DNA of 64,000 bases from Pseudophaeobacter flagellatus (GTDB lineage Bacteria; Pseudomonadota; Alphaproteobacteria; Rhodobacterales; Rhodobacteraceae): positions 143,050-207,049 of the forward strand of contig NZ_JAJQRG010000007.1 of NCBI RefSeq assembly GCF_021228235.1. Direction: 5' to 3'. The translations under genes and the position numbers were made by a program. Position 1 is the first letter of the stretch; each line of letters begins with the position of its first letter. Positions 41,300-50,132 of this stretch are shown here, one piece after another. The notes below the pieces were generated by a model. That model did no database searches. It was not told the origin of the DNA and saw only the letters and a program-made list of their open reading frames with translations.

Positions 41300-42538
41300 T
41301 CAGGCTGCCTTATCCAATTCAAAAGCATCATGCAGTGCTTGGACCGCAAGTTCCATGTATTTCCGATCAATAAGAACGGAAATCTTGATCTCAGAGGTTG
41401 TAATGACCTTGATGTTGATACCCTCATCAGAGAGCACCTTGAACATTTTGGCAGCAACACCCGACTGCGAGCGCATGCCAATACCCACCACAGAGACCTT
41501 GGCGACATCCTTATCTGCCACCAGCTCGGCGTAGTTCAGCTCACCCTGTTCCTTGATGCGCAACAGCGCCTGATCGGCACGGCTCACCTGATCCGTTGGG
41601 CAGGAAAAGGTCATATCCGTGCGGCCATCTTCCGAGATGTTCTGCACGATCATGTCGACGTTCACGCCACCATCAGAAAGCGCATTAAAAATGATCGCGG
41701 CGATGCCTGGACGGTCAGCAACCGACATCAGCGTCACTTTGGCTTCGTCGCGGGAATAGGCCACACCGGCCACAACATTGGATTCCATGATTTCCTCCTC
41801 ATCGCAGACCAGCGTACCCGCCGCGTCGGATTGTTCTTCAAAGCTTGAAAGAACGCGCAGTTTCACCTTGTAGCGCATCGCCAGCTCTACCGAGCGGGTC
41901 TGCAGCACCTTGGCCCCCAGCGAGGCCAGTTCCAGCATTTCTTCAAATGAGATCTTGTCGAGCTTGCGCGCCTTGCCGCAGATCCGCGGGTCGGTGGTAT
42001 AGACGCCATCCACATCCGTGTAGATATCGCAGCGCTCGGCCTCGAACGCGGCGGCAAAGGCCACGGCGGTGGTATCAGACCCGCCTCGACCCAGTGTGGT
42101 GATACGCCCCTCAGCGCTGATCCCCTGAAAGCCGGCCACCACAGCAACACGCATGCCTTCGCCAAACTTGGCGTTGATGTTCTCCGGCGGGATCTCTTCG
42201 ATCCGGGCCTGGCTATGGGCGCTGGTGGTTTTCAACGGCACCTGCCAGCCCTGCCAGCTGCGGGCGGGAATATCCATTTCCTGCAGGGTCAGCGCCATCA
42301 ATCCGGCGGTGACATTTTCCCCGGATGACACCACGGCATCATATTCGCGGGCGTCAAACAGCGGCGACGTCTCATTGACCCAGCCAACCATCTCATTGGT
42401 TTTACCAGACATGGCAGAGACGATGACAATGACATCATAGCCCTTTGCCACTTCGACGCCAACACGTTTGGCCGCGCGTTTAATCCGGTCGAGATTGGCG
42501 ACCGAAGTGCCGCCAAATTTCATTACTAGAACGGGCAT
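41300..42538 (-). CDS. lysC: Aspartate kinase
   Basis: This 412-residue enzyme begins VLVMKFGGTSVANLDRI, the phosphate-binding start of the amino-acid kinase domain. RGGSDTTAVAFA (about 150-161) and the YTDVDGVYTTDPRI stretch (about 173-186) belong to the active site. Two ACT domains at the C-terminus (about 265-400) bind lysine/threonine for feedback control. It makes aspartyl phosphate for lysine, threonine and methionine. The ATG at 42538 begins the conserved start; TTG two codons earlier is the only alternative. Confidence 0.96.
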   Translation of the reverse strand: MPVLVMKFGGTSVANLDRIKRAAKRVGVEVAKGYDVIVIVSAMSGKTNEMVGWVNETSPLFDAREYDAVVSSGENVTAGLMALTLQEMDIPARSWQGWQVPLKTTSAHSQARIEEIPPENINAKFGEGMRVAVVAGFQGISAEGRITTLGRGGSDTTAVAFAAAFEAERCDIYTDVDGVYTTDPRICGKARKLDKISFEEMLELASLGAKVLQTRSVELAMRYKVKLRVLSSFEEQSDAAGTLVCDEEEIMESNVVAGVAYSRDEAKVTLMSVADRPGIAAIIFNALSDGGVNVDMIVQNISEDGRTDMTFSCPTDQVSRADQALLRIKEQGELNYAELVADKDVAKVSVVGIGMRSQSGVAAKMFKVLSDEGINIKVITTSEIKISVLIDRKYMELAVQALHDAFELDKAA

Positions 42539-42654
42539 GGGCAAAAGTCTCCGTGCGCTCGCTGTTTCCGATCAATGCCTCATAGGGGCTTGTGGTTTCA
42601 AGGGCAAGGCTATGGATTGTAGCGATACAAGCGCCAAAGGGCCTAATGCAGGGC

Positions 42655-44103
42655 CTAGGCGCGCCAAAACCGTACTGTAAGAATGGCATAAACCGCCATC
42701 AGCTCTAGCCGACCAATCAGCATGGCGCTGCTGAGGATCCATTTTGCCGCATCATTCAGCGAGGCGAAATTACCCGCCGGACCGATGGTATCCCCCAGAC
42801 CAGGCCCCACATTAGCCACCGCCGTGGCGGCACCGGATATCGCGGTGATGAAATCCAGCCCGGTCAGCGCCAGGGCCCAGGCCACGATCCCCATTGTCAC
42901 CACGAAGAACATGAAAAAAGAAATCACCGAGCTCAGCACATCTGATCCAACAGCGCGCCCCTGAAACCGCGGGGCAAAAACCCCATGCGGCGATCTGATG
43001 CGCTGGATTTGCACCCGGATAGAGGCAAAGAGCAGCTGATAGCGAAAGATCTTGACCGAACAGGCGGTAGAGCCCGCACAGCCGCCGATCAACCCGACAA
43101 AGAAGAACACCATAATCAGAAAGCTGCCCCATTTCATATAGTCGACACTGGCATAGCCGGTGCCGGATATGATGGAGGTGATGTTGAACAGCGCTTCGCG
43201 CACCGCCTGCTCGGGGTGATGCGGAAATATGGTTCCCAGGACGGTGGCGGTCACCGCGACCAGGATCGCAATCGTGGCAAGGAATGCCCGCACTTGACTG
43301 TCACTAATCAGCGGGTTCGCCTGGCCATTGATCAGCTGCACATAGCGCACGAAAGGCAGCGCCGCGAGGATCATGAAAACCGAGGCTGCATATTCTGGCG
43401 GACCGGAAAAGGTGCCAAATGACGCATCATAATTGGAAAACCCACCCGTCGACATCGTGGTCATGGCGTGGACCAGTGCATCAAATGAGCCCATGCCCAG
43501 GGCCATATAGACGACCATGCAGGTCACTGTGAGGCCCAGATAAATCAATGCGATCTGTTTCGCAATCGCCTGCGCCCGTGGTAAAATTTTCCCCATTGTA
43601 TCAAAGGCTTCAGACTTGAAGATCTGCATACCCCCGACCCGCAGTTCGGGCAGGAAAACCATGGCGACCACAATGATCCCGATGCCCCCCAGCCATTGCA
43701 GGATACCGCGCCACAGCAACAGCCCCTTGGGCAGTGCATCCAGACCGGAAATCACCGTTGACCCGGTCGTGGTCAAGCCAGACATGGCTTCAAAAAACGC
43801 ATTGGTAAAGCTGAGCTCGGTCGCCCCAAGCATAAAGGGCAGCGCGCCAAATATCGGCAGGGCAACCCAGACCAAGGTGGTCAGCAAAAAGGTCTGCTGG
43901 ATGGACAGCCCTTTTTGCGTGGCGCTGCCACAGCTAAGCGCCATCAGCGCCCCCGCCAGCATGGTAATGATACCGCTTTCCAAAAAGACAGGCCAGTGGC
44001 CCCGCCCCTCCAGAAGGTCGGCAACAAAAGGGAACACCATCATGCCCCCCAAGATCACAACCAGAAGGCCGATCACATATCCAACGGGTCGAAAATCCAA
44101 CAT
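42655..44103 (-). CDS. trkH: TrkH-family potassium uptake protein
   Basis: This 482-residue inner-membrane protein has about ten hydrophobic helices and the four-fold M1-P-M2 plan of Trk/Ktr/HKT transporters. Filter-type loops include SGLTTTGSTVISG (about 107-119), MTTMSTGGFSN and SGTGYASVDY. It moves K+ across the membrane with TrkA-type NAD-binding partners, which are not in this window. The C-terminal SRLELMAVYAI-like segment is normal. Confidence 0.93.
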   Translation of the reverse strand: MLDFRPVGYVIGLLVVILGGMMVFPFVADLLEGRGHWPVFLESGIITMLAGALMALSCGSATQKGLSIQQTFLLTTLVWVALPIFGALPFMLGATELSFTNAFFEAMSGLTTTGSTVISGLDALPKGLLLWRGILQWLGGIGIIVVAMVFLPELRVGGMQIFKSEAFDTMGKILPRAQAIAKQIALIYLGLTVTCMVVYMALGMGSFDALVHAMTTMSTGGFSNYDASFGTFSGPPEYAASVFMILAALPFVRYVQLINGQANPLISDSQVRAFLATIAILVAVTATVLGTIFPHHPEQAVREALFNITSIISGTGYASVDYMKWGSFLIMVFFFVGLIGGCAGSTACSVKIFRYQLLFASIRVQIQRIRSPHGVFAPRFQGRAVGSDVLSSVISFFMFFVVTMGIVAWALALTGLDFITAISGAATAVANVGPGLGDTIGPAGNFASLNDAAKWILSSAMLIGRLELMAVYAILTVRFWRA

Positions 44104-44136
44104 AAGAGGGAGCGTTGGCCCGCCACGGCGAAACTG

Positions 44137-44268
44137 TCAAGACACAGGCGGCGTATCCTCTGTGTCACATGCAGACGGGCAACGCTGCAAAGCAGACACC
44201 ATCAACCGCCAGAACCAAAGCCGCATGGCGGTAAATACGCCACCAAACAGGTCTTTCAGGTCCGGCAC
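44137..44268 (-). CDS. Possible small protein between trkH and folE2
   Basis: A 43-residue frame starts with GTG at 44268, just behind an AGGG ribosome-like site, and ends at 44137. It has a WRLMVSALQ-type amphipathic piece and two Cys residues (RCPSACD). No homologue is recognised. The gap between the larger genes is 185 bases and this frame fills most of it. It is equally possible that the frame is chance. Confidence 0.25.
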   Translation of the reverse strand: MPDLKDLFGGVFTAMRLWFWRLMVSALQRCPSACDTEDTPPVS

Positions 44269-44288
44269 CTGTAAATCCCTGTGCAGGA

Positions 44289-45392
44289 TCAGCCCTGATG
44301 AATCAGGGTTGAAAACAGTTTCGGATCCAGGCTTGGCTGCGCAAAAAGCGCCCCTTGGGTCAAGATGCTGATGGCGTCGTGACTGTGCAGGCTTTCCTGG
44401 TGGCTGGCGACAACCCGGAAATCGCCAATGCGCGAATCTCCTTGCAGGACCTCGCAGAACAACCGGGCAGCATCCTCGACAAAGATCGGATTGGCGGCAT
44501 TCAGCTCGGCAAAGGCCTGCTCATCCTCTCGTTTGACCATGACCTGTGTCTCGGTTGGCACAGCCTGGCGGCAATGGCCAATCAGATCCTCGAACCACAG
44601 ACATTCGCCTGCGGGATCCAGCGCCACCGAAATCCGCGCCACAGAGCGTTGCGAATGCGGCGTTGCCAGCTGGCCGCGCGCCTGGCGGGCATGTTCACTC
44701 AGCTCCAGCGAACAGGGGCAGGTCGAGGAATAAACATAGTCCAGATGCATGATCTTGTGGCGCTGCCCCCCAGTCTGCACCAGTTCCAGCGCAATGTCGT
44801 AATATTGATAACCGGACAGACCAGAGCGCAGGCTTTCAATCCGCACCGGAAAGGAAAACCGCATTTGCAGCCGCGCATCCATACTGTCAAGATCCGTAAG
44901 GTAATCGCTCAGCGTGGCCTCCATCACCTCGAAACTAAATGTTTTTTCGGCGTGTTTGTAAAAGGATCGCATGATCCGAGACATGTTGATGCCCTTTTTC
45001 CCAGCCTCCAGGCTAACAGATCCGGTTATGCTGGTTTCCAATGTCTGATCGTTCCCATCTCGGCTGTGGAACCGGATCGGCAGGCGGAAATTGGAAATGC
45101 CAACATGCTGGATCTGCTCTTTCGCGCCGCGGATCAGGCTGGCAGGGCCATTTTGCAGATCGGGCAGGGTCGCACGATAAGCCTCATCCGATTTGAAATC
45201 CTGCGGGTAGCTGCGCGCCAGATCGGGATAATTGCTGACCGCACGCCCCGGCAAAAGCCGCGCCAGGGCCGGATCCAATTGTGCCAGTTCGGTCGGCGTG
45301 ACCGTTTCGGCCCACTTGCGCAGCAGCGCCAGGGCTGCCTCGGCCTCTTGCTGATCCGGGACATCAGGCAGATCACGGTTGAGAATATTCAT
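44289..45392 (-). CDS. folE2: GTP cyclohydrolase FolE2 (type IB)
   Basis: This 367-residue enzyme has TCPCSLELSEHARQ (about 225-238), the FolE2 segment with its catalytic Cys. GISNFRLPIRF (about 91-101) and a WFEDLIGHCRQAVPTETQVMVKREDEQAF stretch (about 280-308) are also family features. It converts GTP to dihydroneopterin triphosphate, the first step of folate synthesis, and unlike FolE does not need zinc strictly. The ATG at 45392 begins MNILNRDLPD, the family start. No Zur box is seen upstream. Confidence 0.95.
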   Translation of the reverse strand: MNILNRDLPDVPDQQEAEAALALLRKWAETVTPTELAQLDPALARLLPGRAVSNYPDLARSYPQDFKSDEAYRATLPDLQNGPASLIRGAKEQIQHVGISNFRLPIRFHSRDGNDQTLETSITGSVSLEAGKKGINMSRIMRSFYKHAEKTFSFEVMEATLSDYLTDLDSMDARLQMRFSFPVRIESLRSGLSGYQYYDIALELVQTGGQRHKIMHLDYVYSSTCPCSLELSEHARQARGQLATPHSQRSVARISVALDPAGECLWFEDLIGHCRQAVPTETQVMVKREDEQAFAELNAANPIFVEDAARLFCEVLQGDSRIGDFRVVASHQESLHSHDAISILTQGALFAQPSLDPKLFSTLIHQG

Positions 45393-45540
45393 TGCACACA
45401 GCTCTCCGATTTGGCCACGCAATGCCCGCAGCCACATAATCTATTTATACCTTTACGTGGCAAACTTCAAAATGGATCACGCAAATACGGCAGGTTCCCC
45501 CCCGGTTCTGACGCCTTGGGTGAAAACAGGTTCACTAAGC

Positions 45541-45571
45541 GGCGCCCCCTCTCGCGTGAAAAGAGGGCGCC
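45541..45571 (-). terminator. Hairpin after metZ
   Basis: A stable stem GGCGCCCTCT/AGAGGGGGCGCC (with one bulged base) sits 16 bases after the metZ stop, between metZ and folE2. There is no long T run, so it may be a Rho-aided end or a stabilising hairpin. Confidence 0.5.
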
Positions 45572-45586
45572 AAAGATAGCTGCAAC

Positions 45587-46777
45587 CTAGCCCTGCGATG
45601 CCGCCAGAGCCTGGGTCAGATCCGCGATCAGATCGCCCGCATCCTCTAGCCCGACAGAGAAGCGCACTAGGCCCGAGGTGATGCCCAGTTCAGTCTTTTG
45701 CGCTTCGGGCAGCCGCTGGTGGGTGGTGGTGGCCGGATGGGTGGCGATGGATTTTGCATCGCCCAGGTTGTTTGAAATCACCGGGATAGTCATCGCATTG
45801 AGGAACTGAAAGGCCGCCTCTTTGCCGCCCTTCAGATCCAGCGCCAACACCGTGCCGCCATTGCCCTGCAGCTGGCTTTGCACCAGATCATGCTGCGCAT
45901 GGGTCGCAAGACCGGGATAGATCATCCGCTCCAGTGCCGGATGACCAGTCAACTCGGTTGCGATCTTCAGCGCCGTCTCAACCTGTGCCCTGACCCGCAG
46001 TTCAATGGTTTCCAACCCCTTGAGCAATGTCCAGGCGTTGAACGGGCTGAGGCTGCCGCCGGTATGTTTCATATAGGGTTCAACCGTACCGCGGATGAAA
46101 TCACGCGTCCCCAGGATCACCCCGCCCAGCACCCTGCCCTGGCCGTCGATATGCTTGGTAGCCGAATAGACCACCACATCCGCGCCCTGCGCGATGGCAT
46201 CGGAAAACACCGGTGTCGAAAAGACATTGTCCACCACCACGGTGGCACCAACCGCATGGGCGATGCTGGCTACGGCGGTGATGTCGATCACCTCCAGGGT
46301 GGGGTTGGACATGCTTTCAAAGAACACCGCCTTGGTGTCTGGCCGCACCGCCGCGCGCCATTGCTCCAGATCAGTCCCATCGACAAATGTGACCTCAACC
46401 CCATAGCGCGACAGAATTCCTTCAAGAATATACAGACAGGAGCCAAACAGTGCCTTGGCAGAAACGACGTGATCGCCAGCCTTTAGAATAGAGGTCAGCG
46501 CACCGTTGACCGCCGCCATACCCGAGGCCGTGGCAAAGGCATCCTCCGCCCCTTCCAACAAGGCTATACGCTCTTCAAACATGGCCACAGTCGGATTGCC
46601 ATAGCGCCCATAGATGAATTCATCCGGTCCAGTCTCGATAAAGCGTGCTTCGGCCTGTTCGGCGCTCTCGTAGACAAACCCCTGTGTCAGAAAGATCGCC
46701 TCGCTGACTTCGCCATACTGGCTGCGGCGTGTGCCACCGTGCACCAGCTTGGTGCGGTTGTTCCAGCTCTCACTCAT
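45587..46777 (-). CDS. metZ: O-succinylhomoserine sulfhydrylase
   Basis: This 396-residue PLP enzyme of the Cys/Met metabolism family has K208 in SATKHIDGQGR as the PLP lysine, YGRYGNPT (about 56-63) and VVDNVFSTPVF (about 181-191). It makes homocysteine directly from O-succinylhomoserine and sulfide. MetZ rather than cystathionine synthase is supported by a SAM-sensing leader, as in many alphaproteobacteria. The ATG at 46777 follows an AGGAGG ribosome site. Confidence 0.92.
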   Translation of the reverse strand: MSESWNNRTKLVHGGTRRSQYGEVSEAIFLTQGFVYESAEQAEARFIETGPDEFIYGRYGNPTVAMFEERIALLEGAEDAFATASGMAAVNGALTSILKAGDHVVSAKALFGSCLYILEGILSRYGVEVTFVDGTDLEQWRAAVRPDTKAVFFESMSNPTLEVIDITAVASIAHAVGATVVVDNVFSTPVFSDAIAQGADVVVYSATKHIDGQGRVLGGVILGTRDFIRGTVEPYMKHTGGSLSPFNAWTLLKGLETIELRVRAQVETALKIATELTGHPALERMIYPGLATHAQHDLVQSQLQGNGGTVLALDLKGGKEAAFQFLNAMTIPVISNNLGDAKSIATHPATTTHQRLPEAQKTELGITSGLVRFSVGLEDAGDLIADLTQALAASQG

Positions 46778-46806
46778 GTCATGTCCTCCTGCGCCTGTTG
46801 CGCAAC

Positions 46807-46839
46807 AAAAAACCCCCGTCCGGCCAAGCGAAAGGGGGT
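46807..46839 (-). terminator. Intrinsic terminator in metZ leader
   Basis: On the minus strand ACCCCC and GGGGGT pair around a 16-base loop and are followed at once by a run of six T. It lies between the riboswitch and the metZ start, about 15 bases after the aptamer, so ligand-dependent termination is likely. Confidence 0.78.
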
Positions 46840-46853
46840 CCTTCACGTCCTGA

Positions 46854-46906
46854 CCTCTTTAGCGGATTATTTATAGTGGCCCGCAATCCGGTTACAAATC
46901 GACCAC
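46854..46906 (-). ncRNA. SAM-II type riboswitch upstream of metZ
   Basis: The minus strand reads GTGGTC, GATTTGTAACCGGATTGCG, GGCCAC, then TATAAATAATCCGCTAAAGAGG. GTGGTC pairs with GGCCAC (stem P1) and CGGATT pairs with AATCCG (pseudoknot P2), the SAM-II fold. The order of AAC, ATTG, ATAAAT and GCTAAA segments matches the Sargasso metX example. SAM binding should lower metZ expression through the terminator downstream. It is about 53 bases long, as usual for the class. Confidence 0.86.
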
Positions 46907-46929
46907 AATCAGGGGAAAACCCCCTAATA

Positions 46930-46974
46930 TTTCAATGCTTTAAGCCAAGAATCGCTCGAAATCCAGCATTGAAA
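46930..46974. repeat. Inverted repeat upstream of the metZ riboswitch
   Basis: TTTCAATGCT at 46930-46939 and its perfect complement at 46965-46974 flank 25 bases. It lies where the metZ promoter should be and next to decayed integrase DNA. It may bind a regulator or be a remnant of an inserted element. Confidence 0.4.
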
Positions 46975-47099
46975 CAGCGTATGTTTCCCCTATTTCCCTG
47001 CATTTACGGCCATTCCCTTTTGATGGCATGCCCCCAAGGCATACCTAGACACTCAGGGCGTACCAAATAGCAGGGGCACTAATGAAGAGCGCTAGTTAT

Positions 47100-47985
47100 C
47101 CAACGGACGCATCGCCTATAAGGCTCAAATCATCTTGAAACGCAAGGGGGAACCAACTTTCAGAGAATCCCGGCAGTTTCCTCGCCGCTCTAGCGCCAAG
47201 GCCTGGATGGAGAGAAGAGAAAAAGAGCTGTGCGAACCTGGCGCCCTGGAGAAAGCCTGAGGCCCCAAAACCACCCTAGCCGATGCCATATGCAGATACA
47301 TAGAAGACCACATAAAGAGCTATGGAAAATCAAAGGCGCAAGTCCTTGCAAAATTGACCAAAACCGAATTTTCTCAAAAACCTGTGAAGAGATCACCAGT
47401 CAAAAGATCGGAGATTTCGCTAGAGAGCTTGGACAAGGACGCGCAACTTCAACGGTAGGAAACTACCTCTCGCACCTTGCCCCTGTGTTTCGGTTGGCTC
47501 GTCCGGCTTGGAATATCGACCTGGCCCCAATCGCCATGACTGATGCTCTCGCTGTCTGCAAACAACTTGGGCTCATTCCAAAATCGAATCGCCGCGATAG
47601 GCGCCCCCCCCTTGACGAGCTGGACCGACTCATGGCGCACTATGAAGACAGCGCAATCAGGGGTCACATGCCCATGCACAAGTCTATTGTCTTTCGCAAT
47701 ATTCTCGACCCGGCGCCAAGACGAAATAGTCCGAATAAGATGGGAAGATTTCGAACCTGAGAACAACAGGGTCTTGGTTCGAGATATGAAGAACCCAGGG
47801 GGGAAATCGGAAACAACGTCTGGTGTGAACGCACGCCCGAGGCGGTAGCTATTATCCATTCCATGCCATCAAGCTCAGAAAATGCCTCGATCTCCCCTAT
47901 CGCGCCAATAACATCTCTGCATCCTTTATTCGCACTTGCGTTCTTCTGGGGATCGAGGATCCTTGTCTGTCGTCAGTTTTTTGGA
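47100..47985 (+). pseudogene. Decayed tyrosine integrase (site-specific recombinase)
   Basis: Pieces of one integrase can be read in three frames: IAYKAQIILKRKGEP near 47110, then a stop at about 47260 followed by LADAICRYIEDHIKSYGKSKAQV. Another frame holds ARELGQGRATSTVGNYLSHLAPVF (47420-47490), then RRQDEIVRIRWEDFEPENNRVLV (47708-47780) and finally PYRANNISASFIRTCVLLGIED (about 47897-47962). The His-x-x-Arg and Tyr residues that should follow are missing. It is clearly dead, broken by a stop, frameshifts and loss of the 3' end. Confidence 0.8.
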
Positions 47986-48065
47986 ACCACAGGCGGCCTA
48001 AACCAAGAGAGAGTGGGCTCATCTGGTTGGTTTGATTGTGCGGCGCGTTGGCTGTGATGCAAGCG

Positions 48066-48510
48066 TCACGCTTCGAGCGTCTTCTGTTTGATCCTTTCTT
48101 GTTGTTCCAAAATTGCCCTGCCAAGGCCAAAGTAGACATCGACTAGCGTAACGTTGTTCAGGCTCTCGTGATAACGCTGATGGTTGTAATGATCGACGAA
48201 GGTTTCGATCTGGGCTTAGAGAGCGCCGGGCAGGAAGTAGTTTTCCAGCAGGATCTGGTTCTTTAAGGTTTGATGCCAACGCTCGATCTTGCCCTGCGTC
48301 TGGGGATGATACGGCGCTCAGTGATTGCTTCCTGCCTTTGTCCTGCAGCGATTCAGCCAGATCGCCCGAGACGTAGCTGGAGCCGTTGTCGCTGAGTAGG
48401 CGCGGTTTGTGGACAACGTTGACCTGATCGCACCCTGACGCCTGTAAAGCCAAGTCCAACGTGTCAGTCACATTTTCCGCCCGCATGAAGGTCTGCTTTT
48501 TGACCAAAGG
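48066..48510 (-). pseudogene. Decayed IS3-family transposase (integrase-core part)
   Basis: On the minus strand, fragments of an orfB-type transposase can be read: ENVTDTLDLALQASGCDQ, PRLLSDNGSSYVSGDLAE, then, in another frame, HPQTQGKIERWHQTLKNQILLENYFLPG. After a stop at 48217-48219, FVDHYNHQRYHESLNNVTL follows. This is the rve core of IS3-type elements common in Rhodobacterales. The first half of the element and its inverted repeats are not seen. Confidence 0.82.
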
Positions 48511-48537
48511 TCAGGGTCATAAACTGGACAAGGAAAA

Positions 48538-49242
48538 TCAACCAGCTATAGAGGCGGACCGGACTCCGACAAGTGGAGACTGCGCCATCCAGTCCTGCGC
48601 AGTGTTTAGCAGGTGTCTAGGCCCGTCCAAAAATATGGTTTTGTCATTCACCGCCGATTGCAGATCCACATCCCCGAACCAAAGCGCTATCAGATTTGCG
48701 AGCGTCGTCGTCAAATAGACATCAACCTCATGCCCCGGATCGTCGATGCAAAGGTCGACCGCATCGCCGTTTGCAATCACCCACCATGAATTAAGATCGG
48801 CACGGTCGGATATTTGCACGAGGATGACGGTTTCCCCGTCGGGCAAGCCTGCGGTATTCAGCGTTCGGTGAAAATCCCACATGAACCCGCCGACATCACA
48901 ATCTTGCGCCGCGATACTGCGTTTGCGCCACCGCATACCCCAGACAGCCATGTTTTCGACAATGGGCCCAAGTTCCCGGCCAGAACGCGTAAGCTTATAT
49001 TCGGTCGCCTGACCAGATGGCGCTGCCTTTCGAATGATTATGTCAGCAGCCTCCAGCGTCTTTAGCCGCTTGCTTAAGATCGAAGGTGACATCCTTGGGA
49101 TGGCCTTTTGAAACCGGCCGAACCGAGTCGTTCCTAGGAGCATCTCGCGCAACAATAACAGGGTCCATTTGTCGCCCAATATATCTGCGGATGCCATTGC
49201 CGGGCACAGGCTGCCAGATATGTTCTTCGTTTTTCCATCCAT
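48538..49242 (-). CDS. HxlR-family regulator with C-terminal SCP2-like domain
   Basis: This 234-residue protein has an HxlR winged helix at the N-terminus (about 12-105): LGDKWTLLLLREMLLGTTRFGRFQKAIPRMSPSILSKRLKTLE is the family core. The ~110-residue C-terminal extension, with DAVDLCIDDPGHEVDVYLTT, resembles a lipid-binding SCP2 fold and suggests a hydrophobic ligand. It is divergent from the mddA-like gene across 151 bases and probably controls it. HxlR proteins often sense redox or aldehydes. Confidence 0.85.
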   Translation of the reverse strand: MDGKTKNISGSLCPAMASADILGDKWTLLLLREMLLGTTRFGRFQKAIPRMSPSILSKRLKTLEAADIIIRKAAPSGQATEYKLTRSGRELGPIVENMAVWGMRWRKRSIAAQDCDVGGFMWDFHRTLNTAGLPDGETVILVQISDRADLNSWWVIANGDAVDLCIDDPGHEVDVYLTTTLANLIALWFGDVDLQSAVNDKTIFLDGPRHLLNTAQDWMAQSPLVGVRSASIAG

Positions 49243-49393
49243 CTTGATAGCCTATAGTGATCATGGGCTTTCTGACTACTACGGATTGTGTAGTGGTTTG
49301 GTACAGAATGTGGAGTATCTCCAACCCATCTCAGCGCTCATCCTTGAGGCACGCCCGATTTCACGGGTGATTTCGCAATTTAAGGAGTTCGCC

Positions 49394-50131
49394 ATGGGCC
49401 GCTCAGTTACATTCCTATATGGCATCTCTGCCTACGTCATCTTTCTGGTTACATTCCTGTATTCCATTGGATTTGTTGGCAACATTCTGGTGCCAAAATC
49501 CATTGATTCCGGCGTACAGGGGGCAGTCGCAACTTCAATCATAATCAATCTGGCGCTGCTGTCTGCCTTCGCGCTTCAACACAGCATCATGGCGCGTCCC
49601 GCGTTCAAACGCCTCTGGACAAAAATCATTCCCAAAGCCGCTGAACGCAGCACGTATATTTTAATGACATGTGCTGCCCTGATCCTGATCTTCGTGTTCT
49701 GGCAGCCGCTTGCGACACCAGTATGGGATGTCGGCAATACCGCCTTCGGAACGGTGTTGACCGTGCTGTTCGGGATCGGCTGGCTGGTGGTTTTGACATC
49801 GACCTTCATGATTGATCACTTTGATCTGTTTGGCCTGAAGCAAATCTACGCGAACCTGAAAAACCGAAACGCAACACATCCGGGCTTCCTCAAAGTCGGC
49901 CTATACAGATTGGTGCGTCATCCCATCATGACCGGGTTTCTGATTGCCTTTTGGGCAGCGCCAACCATGTCGGTGGGGCATCTTTTATTCGCGTTGGTGA
50001 CCACAGGATACATCGTCATCGCGGTGCTTCATCTCGAAGAAAAAGATCTGATTGCCGAGATCGGCAATGACTATCGCGCCTATCAGCGTGAAGTTCCGGC
50101 GTTTGTACCCGGACTTGGGCGGGGGCGATAA
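49394..50131 (+). CDS. mddA: MddA-like methanethiol S-methyltransferase
   Basis: This 245-residue membrane protein (about five to six helices) belongs to the NnrU/isoprenylcysteine methyltransferase superfamily. FALQHSIMARPAFKRLW (about 58-74), RLVRHPIMTGFLIAFWAAPTMSVGHLLFA (about 176-204) and the HLEEKDLIAEIGNDYRAYQREVPAFVP end match MddA, which methylates methanethiol to dimethyl sulfide with SAM. AAGGAG precedes the ATG at 49394. The next gene (OsmC) starts after one base. Other superfamily members methylate other thiols or lipids, so the substrate is not certain. Confidence 0.75.
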   Translation: MGRSVTFLYGISAYVIFLVTFLYSIGFVGNILVPKSIDSGVQGAVATSIIINLALLSAFALQHSIMARPAFKRLWTKIIPKAAERSTYILMTCAALILIFVFWQPLATPVWDVGNTAFGTVLTVLFGIGWLVVLTSTFMIDHFDLFGLKQIYANLKNRNATHPGFLKVGLYRLVRHPIMTGFLIAFWAAPTMSVGHLLFALVTTGYIVIAVLHLEEKDLIAEIGNDYRAYQREVPAFVPGLGRGR

Positions 50132-50132
50132 A

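Noticed and set aside
45393..45586. Zur box upstream of folE2
   Set aside because: FolE2 is zinc-regulated in some bacteria, but no palindrome of the Zur type could be seen in this gap; only a metZ-side hairpin is present.
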